This document shows, piece by piece, positions 1-5,559 of a stretch of DNA of 7,343 nucleotides; position 1 is the stretch's first letter; each line of letters starts with the position of its first letter. A model generated the notes under the pieces. The model was given only the letters and a program-made list of their open reading frames with translations. It was not told the origin of the DNA and searched no databases. Source of the stretch: DATAEK01 sp036258055 (GTDB lineage Bacteria; Acidobacteriota; Vicinamibacteria; Vicinamibacterales; 2-12-FULL-66-21); the NCBI GenBank assembly GCA_036258055.1, contig DATAEK010000046.1:1-7343 (forward strand), in the 5' to 3' direction. A program made the position numbers and the translations under genes.

Positions 1-1389
1 GGCGACTTCATCGACGATCAGGCGGGCGCCGGCATCATCTCGCGAACGATGGCCGTGGGCGGGTCCGCGCTGCACTGGGGCGGGGTTACCAACAGGTTTT
101 CGGAAGAAGATCTGACCCTGCATTCGCGCTACGGTCTTGCCACGGACTGGCCGATTACCTGGACAGACCTGGAGCGTTATTACTGCGAAGCGGAGCGGCG
201 GCTCGGCGTCTCGGGTGAGCCGGGGCCTCTCGCCGAGGATCGGCGATCCGAGCCCTATCCGATGCCGCCGATGCCTCTCTCCTACAACCTGCGCGAGTTG
301 AAGACGTGGGCGGAGAAGAGCGGCATCCCGTTCTGGGGAACGCCGCAGGCGAAGAACACGAAGCCGTACGACGGCCGTTCCGTCTGCATGCGCTGCAATA
401 CGTGCGAGATCTGCCCGACCGGCGCGCGCTACTCGCCCGACTTCACGTTCAAGCAGCTCCTGCAGAGGAAGACGTTTGCGCTGCACGACCGCACGCTCAT
501 CAGACGGTTGACGCTAGCCGGCGATGGACCACGAGTGGCCTCGGCGGATGGCGTCGCGCGGGCCGGCAACGGCGAAGCCGTCGAGTATCGCGCGAAGGTC
601 TTCGTGCTCGCGGCGGGCTATTGCTGGTCGCCACATTTGTTGCTGCTGTCGACGGCGCCGAAGTTTCCCAACGGACTGGCGAATAGCTCGGGAACGGTCG
701 GACGTTACATGACCGGGCACTCCTTCATGTCCGCCCAGATCGAGCTCGACGCGAAGATCTACCCGGGCATGAACGAGCAGCACAGCCTGATCTCGCGCCA
801 GTTCTTCCGGTGCCGCGATGATGTGCCGTACGTGAGGCACGATTTGCGGATATGGGAGAGCTCGGCCGGCCGTGAACCGCGGCTGAAGGACGGGTCAGGT
901 GCGTTTCTGTTCGGCGATCGGCTGCTGGACGACTGGCGATCCAGGACAGTGCGTGGGGCGGCGAGGGTGCGCGCGTACTACGACGTTCACCCCGCTGCGG
1001 AGAGCGCGCTGACGCTCGATCCAGCGCACCAGAACGCGTTCGGGGATCCGATGCCGGCGATCCGTCACGCGCTCGACGCGCCGACCCAGGCCCGGGCGGA
1101 TGCGACGAAGCAGCACATCACCGGCATCTTCGAGCGCCTCGCCCACGAGCACAACGGTCGCATCCTCAACACGAGCGGATCGCAGTACCTGGATCATCCT
1201 GGTGGCGGCTGCCGGATGGGCAACGATGCCGCGTCGAGCGTCTGCGACAGTTTCGGCCGTACGCACGATCACGACAACCTCTTTGTGGTCGGATCTCCGA
1301 CAGTGCCCACCGGCGGCTGCACCAACGGCACGCTGACCTTCGTTGCGCTGACGTTGAGGTCGGCGGTGGAAGTGGCGAAAGGGGTCTGA
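1..1389 (+). CDS. GMC-family FAD-dependent oxidoreductase, gluconate 2-dehydrogenase-like (5' end cut by window)
   Basis: The frame is open from base 1 to the TGA at 1387-1389, so 462 C-terminal residues are visible. The N-terminal FAD-binding GxGxxG region lies outside the window. The GGSALHWGG segment just after base 58 is the conserved GMC stretch near the flavin. The C-terminus is a clear GMC_oxred_C domain: HPGGGCRMG, then NLFVVGSPTVPTGG, then TNGTLTFVAL. The His codon at 1195-1197 and the Asn codon at 1324-1326 sit where the family has its catalytic His and His/Asn pair. The family oxidises alcohols, sugars or sugar acids with FAD; the closest type I recognise is the large subunit of membrane-bound gluconate/glucose dehydrogenases, which act at the periplasmic face and pass electrons to a cytochrome. 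Bases 385-414 encode four cysteines, CxxCxxCxxCP, consistent with an Fe-S site. The substrate cannot be read from sequence. ATG at 49 is internal, not the start. Confidence 0.9.
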   Translation, partial: GDFIDDQAGAGIISRTMAVGGSALHWGGVTNRFSEEDLTLHSRYGLATDWPITWTDLERYYCEAERRLGVSGEPGPLAEDRRSEPYPMPPMPLSYNLRELKTWAEKSGIPFWGTPQAKNTKPYDGRSVCMRCNTCEICPTGARYSPDFTFKQLLQRKTFALHDRTLIRRLTLAGDGPRVASADGVARAGNGEAVEYRAKVFVLAAGYCWSPHLLLLSTAPKFPNGLANSSGTVGRYMTGHSFMSAQIELDAKIYPGMNEQHSLISRQFFRCRDDVPYVRHDLRIWESSAGREPRLKDGSGAFLFGDRLLDDWRSRTVRGAARVRAYYDVHPAAESALTLDPAHQNAFGDPMPAIRHALDAPTQARADATKQHITGIFERLAHEHNGRILNTSGSQYLDHPGGGCRMGNDAASSVCDSFGRTHDHDNLFVVGSPTVPTGGCTNGTLTFVALTLRSAVEVAKGV

Positions 1390-1433
1390 CGCTTGCCGCC
1401 CGTGAAATCACCACCACGTAGTACAGTCATCCC

Positions 1434-2249
1434 ATGTCCACTCAGGTCTCGCGCGGCATGGCCGCCGCACTCGCGTTGACCGCCGCGGCCGTCTGCGCGA
1501 CGTCGGTCGCAATGGCCCAGAAAACCGCAGTGCCAACTCCCGTTTCCGGCTACCGCATCGTCAAAATCTATCCCCACGATCGCCGCGCCTTTACCCAAGG
1601 GCTTCAATACGTGAACGGCGTGCTGTACGAGGGCACCGGACTCACCGGTCAGTCGACGATTCGCAAGGTCCGGTTGGAAAACGGCGAAGTGCTCCAGGAG
1701 CACAAGATCGATCCGCGTCACTTCGGCGAGGGCATCGTCGTCTGGAAAGACGTGCTCGTTCAGATCACGTGGCAGTCCGAGATCGGCTTCGTCTACGACC
1801 TCGCCACGTTCGAGCAGAAGAGGACGTTCAATTACACCGGGGAAGGCTGGGGCCTTACGCACGACGGCACACGGCTCATCATGAGCGACGGTTCGGCGTC
1901 GCTGCGGTTCCTCGATCCGGCGACGCTGCGGGAGACCGGACGGCTGAACGTCCGCGACGGCGCGACGCCGGTGAAGGCGCTGAACGAGTTGGAGTTCGTG
2001 AAGGGCGAGATCTTCGCCAACGTGTGGCAGAGCAACCGGATTGCGCGAATTTCACCGCGGACCGGCCAGGTGACAGGCTGGATCAATCTCGAGGGGCTCC
2101 TCGATCCACGTGACGCGGCCGGAGTGGACGTGCTGAACGGCATCGCCTATGACGCTGCGGGCGACCGTCTGTTCGTCACCGGGAAGCTCTGGCCCAAGCT
2201 CTTCGAGATCAAGATCGTGCCGCCGTCCACGCCGGCGGCACGCTCCTGA
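1434..2249 (+). CDS. Secreted glutaminyl-peptide cyclotransferase (plant/bacterial propeller type)
   Basis: This 271-residue protein belongs to the Glu_cyclase_2 family, five-bladed beta-propeller enzymes that convert N-terminal glutamine of peptides and proteins to pyroglutamate. It is unrelated to the zinc-dependent animal enzyme. Residues 1-28 form a signal peptide (hydrophobic AAALALTAAAV, likely cut after AMA), so it should act in the periplasm or outside. Family signatures appear in order: FTQGL (53-57), YEGTGL with Glu66 at the position of the essential Glu in characterised homologues, GEGI (98-101), WGLT (139-142), SDGS (151-154), LNELE (183-187), ANVWQSN (195-201), VLNGIAYD (233-240) and TGKLWP (249-254). 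The length is normal for the family. The start at 1434 has no obvious Shine-Dalgarno; TACAGT at 1422-1427 lies only six bases upstream and could serve a leaderless transcript. ATG 1458 (Met9) is an alternative start that would shorten the signal peptide. The 44 bases after the upstream GMC gene allow co-transcription. Confidence 0.93.
   Translation: MSTQVSRGMAAALALTAAAVCATSVAMAQKTAVPTPVSGYRIVKIYPHDRRAFTQGLQYVNGVLYEGTGLTGQSTIRKVRLENGEVLQEHKIDPRHFGEGIVVWKDVLVQITWQSEIGFVYDLATFEQKRTFNYTGEGWGLTHDGTRLIMSDGSASLRFLDPATLRETGRLNVRDGATPVKALNELEFVKGEIFANVWQSNRIARISPRTGQVTGWINLEGLLDPRDAAGVDVLNGIAYDAAGDRLFVTGKLWPKLFEIKIVPPSTPAARS
2216..2242. terminator. Perfect hairpin at the convergent gene junction; possible bidirectional terminator
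   Basis: CGTGCCGCCG (2216-2225) and CGGCGGCACG (2233-2242) are exact reverse complements separated by a 7-base loop. The hairpin covers the last codons of the glutaminyl cyclase gene and lies just beyond the stop of the opposing peroxiredoxin gene. A T5 run (2257-2261) occurs 14 bases beyond the stem on the + strand, too far for a textbook intrinsic terminator, and there is no T run on the other strand. The GC-rich coding sequence (VPPSTPAA) could produce such a stem by chance, so the terminator role is inference. Confidence 0.35.
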
Positions 2250-2786
2250 CTACTGCTTTTTCACTCCCAGCTCGCCAAGCTTGGCGGCCATGTCTTCGGC
2301 TGACGTTGCGGGCTTCACCTCTTTGTCGATCGCGAGGATCTTGCCGTCGGTGCCGATGTAGAACGTCCACCGGTTGGCCACGCCCCGCGCGCCCAGCACG
2401 CCGTAGGCCTCAGCGGTCTTCTTCGTCGGATCGCTCAACAGCGGGAAGTCCGCCTTGTGCTCCTCGCCGAATCGCTTGTTCTCATCCACCGGATCTACGC
2501 TCGCCATGAAGTACTTCACGTCGAACTTCTTGATCATGTCGCCGTGCTCCGCGAGCGACTTGCACTCGATCGTGCACCCGCTCGTGAAGGCCTTCGGGAA
2601 CCAGGCCAGGACCACGGCCTGCTTGTCCTTGAAGTCAGACAACTTGTAGGTCTTGCCGTCTCCGGCTTGCAGACTGAAGTCTGGCGCCGGATCGCCGACT
2701 TTCAGCGTCGGTGCCGGGGTCTGGCCCCAGCCAGCCGCCGCGGCGGCCATCATGAACATCGCGGTCATCATCAATACGCTACGCAT
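2250..2786 (-). CDS. Secreted peroxiredoxin, BCP/AhpC-TSA family
   Basis: This 178-residue thioredoxin-fold peroxidase is expected to reduce hydrogen peroxide or organic peroxides with a thiol donor. Residues 1-21 are a signal peptide (MRSVLMM then a run of alanines, cut near GWG/Q), which places it outside the cytoplasm, unlike cytoplasmic Bcp. The domain starts at VGDPAPDFSL (30-39). The active site PKAFTSGC (64-71) fits PxxxTxxC with peroxidatic Cys71; Arg139 in NRWTFYIG fits the conserved active-site Arg. Cys75 is the only other cysteine and lies four residues after Cys71, where classic BCP has five. The start at 2786 is chosen because GGAGG (2791-2795) stands four bases upstream and the signal peptide follows at once. 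The frame stays open upstream to 3005, but that extension is not peroxiredoxin-like. The stop abuts that of the convergent cyclase gene with no spacer. It is divergent from the DinB gene. Confidence 0.93.
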   Translation of the reverse strand: MRSVLMMTAMFMMAAAAAGWGQTPAPTLKVGDPAPDFSLQAGDGKTYKLSDFKDKQAVVLAWFPKAFTSGCTIECKSLAEHGDMIKKFDVKYFMASVDPVDENKRFGEEHKADFPLLSDPTKKTAEAYGVLGARGVANRWTFYIGTDGKILAIDKEVKPATSAEDMAAKLGELGVKKQ

Positions 2787-2790
2787 GCAA

Positions 2791-2795
2791 CCTCC
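2791..2795 (-). promoter_or_regulatory. Ribosome binding site of the peroxiredoxin gene
   Basis: On the - strand GGAGG is followed by four bases and then ATG (2786-2784). This decides the start at 2786 over the longer open frame that reaches 3005. Confidence 0.8.
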
Positions 2796-2804
2796 AAACT
2801 CCGA

Positions 2805-2810
2805 ATCATA
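2805..2810 (-). promoter_or_regulatory. Candidate -10 box for the peroxiredoxin gene
   Basis: The - strand reads TATGAT, one mismatch from TATAAT, inside the divergent spacer. Transcription from it would begin near 2798 and leave a short leader that still contains the GGAGG. No convincing -35 box lies 16-18 bases upstream, so the call is weak. Confidence 0.3.
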
Positions 2811-2917
2811 TCGAAGTTGAAGGGCCGGGCGCGACCCGCCTGAGCAGTCCATCGGCAGCGTGGCCTCTTCCGAGGGGAGGGGCGAAGGATGACGGGTTAA
2901 CGCCGCGGGCCTTCGGT

Positions 2918-2944
2918 TTGGAAGGTTCGACCTCCGTGTACAAT
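2918..2944 (+). promoter_or_regulatory. Candidate promoter of the DinB-PQQ operon
   Basis: TACAAT (2939-2944) is one mismatch from the consensus -10. TTGGAA (2918-2923) shares TTG and the final A with TTGACA, with a 15-base spacer, slightly short. Initiation near 2951 would give a leader of about 64 bases before the GTG start. It lies in the only non-coding gap upstream of the operon, which supports the placement. Confidence 0.4.
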
Positions 2945-3003
2945 TCGAGGCATCTTCGGAAACATCAAACGATTCCGGCGACCTCAGAAGGCGCCAGGCC
3001 ATC

Positions 3004-3009
3004 AAGGAG
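3004..3009 (+). promoter_or_regulatory. Ribosome binding site of the DinB-fold gene
   Basis: AAGGAG ends five bases before GTG 3015. It supports this non-ATG start, and the protein begins directly with the first DinB helix. Confidence 0.75.
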
Positions 3010-3014
3010 ACGCA

Positions 3015-3533
3015 GTGATCGACTACGTCGAGGATCTTCGAACGACCGTGTCGCGCGTGGCCGCGCGGCTGCTCGAAGTATCCGATACTGGCGCCGCGCG
3101 GTACCCGGCTCCGGGGAAATGGTCAGCCAAGGAAATCATCGGCCACCTGATCGACTCCGCCGCCAACAATCACCTGCGGTTCGTGCGGGCCCAGGTTACG
3201 AACGATCTCGTCGCGCCGGGCTATCCGCAGGAGGACTTCGTTCGCTTGCAGCAGTATCAACAGGCTCCGTGGCCCGAACTCGTCACGTTGTGGCGCGAGT
3301 ACAACCTGCACATCGCCCGCGTCATCGAGGCGATGCCGGACGACGTGCGGTTGCGCGAGCGGCGTGAGCACAACCTCGATCAAATCGCATGGCAGGCAGT
3401 CCCGCGAGAGCAACCCGTGACGCTCGACTACTTCATGGCCGACTACGTGGCGCACCTGCACCATCACCTTCGGCAGATCGAAGCTGCGCTCGGCATCACG
3501 TTCGGGGGGAGGGCCGCCAGTTCATGCGGCTGA
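3015..3533 (+). CDS. DinB-fold metal-binding protein
   Basis: This 172-residue protein is of the DinB/YfiT-like four-helix-bundle superfamily (DinB_2 type). Members bind a divalent metal through three histidines. Characterised relatives include thiol S-transferases (bacillithiol, mycothiol), but most, as here, have no known reaction. The hallmark PAPGKWSAKEIIGHLID (31-47) carries the first ligand, His44. The last helix, YVAHLHHHLRQI (144-155), supplies His147 and His151, giving the usual H-x3-H pair, with His149 and His150 between them. Translation begins at GTG, supported by AAGGAG upstream. No signal peptide is seen, so it should be cytoplasmic. The gene overlaps the following secreted PQQ-like gene by 10 bases (3524-3533), so the two are very probably co-transcribed and coupled. 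A functional link between a cytoplasmic DinB protein and a secreted propeller is not evident. The family call is firm; the function is unknown. Confidence 0.88.
   Translation: MIDYVEDLRTTVSRVAARLLEVSDTGAARYPAPGKWSAKEIIGHLIDSAANNHLRFVRAQVTNDLVAPGYPQEDFVRLQQYQQAPWPELVTLWREYNLHIARVIEAMPDDVRLRERREHNLDQIAWQAVPREQPVTLDYFMADYVAHLHHHLRQIEAALGITFGGRAASSCG
3504..3513 (+). promoter_or_regulatory. Ribosome binding site of the PQQ-like propeller gene
   Basis: GGGGGGAGGG lies inside the end of the DinB gene, with 10 bases to ATG 3524. It supports 3524, followed at once by a signal peptide, rather than the longer frame opening at 3389. Confidence 0.65.
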
Positions 3534-4918
3534 CGCAACTCGCCGGTCTGACCGCGCTGGCCACGGTCACCCTCGTCGCGGCATCCGGGCCACCGGCGTC
3601 GGTCGCGCGGTGGCCTTCGTTCCGCGGACCGTCCGCATCAGGCGTGGCTGACGGCCAGAGCCTACCTGACACGTGGGACGGCACGACCGGCCGAAACATT
3701 CGCTGGAGAGTCCCGATTCCAGGCCTCGCCCATTCGAGTCCGATCGTCTGGGACGATCGCATCTACGTCACCTCGGCGATCAGCAGTCAGGCGAACGTGA
3801 CGTTCAAGCCTGGGTTGTACGGCGAGGGGACGGCATCAGAGGATCGTTCGCCGCAGCGCTGGGTGGTGATCGCGCTCGACCGTGAAACCGGCCGCACTAT
3901 CTGGCAGCAGACCGCCTACGAAGGCGTGCCGCGCGAGAAGCGGCACATCAAAGCGACGTACGCGAACGCCACACCTGCGACCGACGGAAAGACGATCGTC
4001 GCGTTCTTCGGATCGCAGGGACTCTATGCGTTCGACATGAATGGCAGGCTGCGGTGGAAGAAGGACCTCGGCGTCCTGAACACCGGCGCGTACGATCTGC
4101 CGGAATACGAATGGGGTACGGCGAGCTCGCCGATCATCTACAAGAACCTCGCGATCGTGCAGTGCGACACGCAGAACGAATCGTTCGTGCTTGCCGCGGA
4201 TCTCGCGACCGGGAAGACCGTGTGGAAGACGGTGCGAAAGGAGCTGCCGTCGTGGGGCACGCCCACTGTGTACGCCTCATCGTCCGGCGGGAGCGCCGAA
4301 CTGGTCACGAACGCGTCGAACTTCATTCGCGGTTACGACCCGGATACTGGCGCCGAACGCTGGCGGCTGGGCGGCAGCTCGAAGATCACCGCGCCGACGC
4401 CGGTGTTTGCCGAGGGGCTGATCGTCGTCGCGAGCGGGCGGGCACCGGAGCGTCCGATCTTTGCGATCCGTCCCGGCGGACAGGGGGACATCACGCCTGC
4501 CGACAACGCCGATTCGAGCGCGCACGTTGCGTGGCGCAAAACCGGTCGCGGTTCCTACATGCCCACGCCGCTCATCTACAAGGACGTGGTCTACGTGCTC
4601 GGGAATGCCGGTCTGCTCGATGCGTACGATCTCAGGACCGGTCGTGAGATCTACCGCCAGCGCCTCGAGCACCGCGGGAGCGGCTTCAGCGCCTCACCGG
4701 TCGCCGCCGACACACGGATTTACCTCTCGAGCGAGGACGGCGACATGTTCGTCGTGCAGACCGGCGCCGAATTCAAGCTCCTCGCGAAGAATCCGATGGG
4801 TGAGCCGCTCATGGCGACACCGGCGATTGCGGGCAGCACGATGTACGTCCGCGGCGAGCGTCAGCTGTTCGCCGTCGGACGCCAGGCGGCGAACAGTGAC
4901 CGCCAGGATGGGCGATAG
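3524..4918 (+). CDS. Secreted PQQ-binding-like beta-propeller repeat protein
   Basis: This 464-residue protein has a signal peptide (MRLTQLAGLTALATVTLVAA, likely cut near ASVA) and then the RWPSFRGPSASG start seen in many secreted PQQ-like proteins of Acidobacteria and Planctomycetes. At least five propeller repeats end in the tryptophan-docking pattern A-x-D-x-x-T/N-G-x-x-x-W/Y: near 117-127, 169-178, 224-234, 270-280 and 367-377. This supports a BamB/quinoprotein-like eight-bladed propeller. The only cysteine is Cys214, so the vicinal disulfide of true PQQ alcohol dehydrogenases is absent. No haem CxxCH motif is seen. I therefore favour a periplasmic binding or scaffold role over a proven quinoprotein dehydrogenase; substrate and cofactor are unknown. 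The start overlaps the DinB gene by 10 bases. The gene ends with TAG, 29 bases before the stop of the convergent pssA-like gene, with no clear terminator between them. Confidence 0.88.
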   Translation: MRLTQLAGLTALATVTLVAASGPPASVARWPSFRGPSASGVADGQSLPDTWDGTTGRNIRWRVPIPGLAHSSPIVWDDRIYVTSAISSQANVTFKPGLYGEGTASEDRSPQRWVVIALDRETGRTIWQQTAYEGVPREKRHIKATYANATPATDGKTIVAFFGSQGLYAFDMNGRLRWKKDLGVLNTGAYDLPEYEWGTASSPIIYKNLAIVQCDTQNESFVLAADLATGKTVWKTVRKELPSWGTPTVYASSSGGSAELVTNASNFIRGYDPDTGAERWRLGGSSKITAPTPVFAEGLIVVASGRAPERPIFAIRPGGQGDITPADNADSSAHVAWRKTGRGSYMPTPLIYKDVVYVLGNAGLLDAYDLRTGREIYRQRLEHRGSGFSASPVAADTRIYLSSEDGDMFVVQTGAEFKLLAKNPMGEPLMATPAIAGSTMYVRGERQLFAVGRQAANSDRQDGR

Positions 4919-4947
4919 CCAATGGCCAAACGCACCAGCTAGTTGAT

Positions 4948-5559
4948 TCACCGCAATAGCGCATCGAGGTACACGCCCAGCAGCCCGAGCGGCCACGCCA
5001 CGAAGGCAGCGAGCCCGGCGCCCGCCGGCCGGGGAACTCGAATCGGCGCGACCATCGCGGCTCCCGCGAGGCCGAGCAGCGCCGCCTCGAGGCCGGGTGC
5101 CGGGTCCGTCAACCGCAGCGTCGACCACAGTAGCGCGGCCGCCGGCGCCGGCACGCCAACGAACCCTTCAGCGTCGTCCGCGAGATTGTAGAAGCCGAGC
5201 CGGGTCACACAGCACGCGACGTAAACGAATGCGCTGCCCCACCAGAAGAGCTCCTGCGGTCCCGCGAGCGGAGGATTCAGCCACGCGGCACAGATGATCG
5301 GCGCCGCGCCGAAGACCGCCGCGTCGCACAGGCTGTCGAGCTCAGCGCCAAACGCGCGCATAGAGTCGCTGCGGATGAACCGCCGCGCGAGCCGGCCGTC
5401 GAAGGTGTCCGCGATCGCGGCAAGAGCGATGAGCGCGCCCGCTGCGGACCCGCTCCCGTGCGCAGCGGCCGCAATCGAGCCGACGCCGGCCAGGAGCGAC
5501 AGGTAGGTGAGGGTGTTGCTCGGATGAAAACAGGCCAGCGGCGATTGAGGATGCGTCAC
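4948..5559 (-). CDS. PssA-like CDP-alcohol phosphatidyltransferase (membrane)
   Basis: This 203-residue membrane enzyme belongs to the CDP-alcohol phosphatidyltransferase family, which moves a phosphatidyl group from CDP-diacylglycerol to an alcohol. The signature is complete: Asp51, Asp54-Gly55, Ala58-Arg59, Gly71, Asp75 and Asp79, the metal and CDP ligands. The spacer between AR and the second Gly is 11 residues rather than the usual 8. LDSLCD (74-79), TRLGFYN (119-125) and GVPAPAAA (135-142) match phosphatidylserine synthase (PssA), and several hydrophobic segments fit membrane helices. The start is GTG 5559. It overlaps the upstream TGA (GTGA, 4 bases), has a weak GGGGGT five bases upstream, and puts the first helix (SNTLTYLSLLAGVGSIAA) at residue 14. 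An upstream frame to 5604 exists but would add 15 residues overlapping the kinase gene. Serine is the default acceptor by homology; because it is coupled to a reductase-kinase gene, another alcohol acceptor is possible. Confidence 0.85.
   Translation of the reverse strand: MTHPQSPLACFHPSNTLTYLSLLAGVGSIAAAAHGSGSAAGALIALAAIADTFDGRLARRFIRSDSMRAFGAELDSLCDAAVFGAAPIICAAWLNPPLAGPQELFWWGSAFVYVACCVTRLGFYNLADDAEGFVGVPAPAAALLWSTLRLTDPAPGLEAALLGLAGAAMVAPIRVPRPAGAGLAAFVAWPLGLLGVYLDALLR
5556..5559 (-). other. GTGA stop/start overlap coupling the kinase fusion to the pssA-like gene
   Basis: On the - strand GTGA contains both the GTG start of the phosphatidyltransferase and the TGA stop of the reductase-kinase gene. 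Such four-base overlaps usually mean translational coupling. With only a weak GGGGGT ahead (5570-5565), expression of the phosphatidyltransferase probably depends on translation of the upstream gene. Confidence 0.75.

Noticed and set aside
237..249. Inverted repeat GGATC-GGC-GATCC
   Set aside because: Short, within the GMC coding region and without a matching copy or regulatory context.
2273..2286. Perfect 14-base palindrome CGCCAAGCTTGGCG
   Set aside because: It lies within peroxiredoxin codons, gives only a 5-bp stem if folded and has no T run; chance in GC-rich coding sequence is the simplest reading.
2787..3005. N-terminal extension of the peroxiredoxin frame to 3005
   Set aside because: The extra 73 residues show no family similarity, would bury the signal peptide, and a GGAGG stands right before ATG 2786.
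3389..3523. Upstream start for the PQQ-like gene at 3389
   Set aside because: It would overlap the DinB gene extensively and place 45 unrelated residues ahead of a clear signal peptide at 3524.
4919..4947. Spacer between the convergent PQQ-like and pssA-like genes as a terminator site
   Set aside because: I find no stable stem followed by a T run in these 29 bases.
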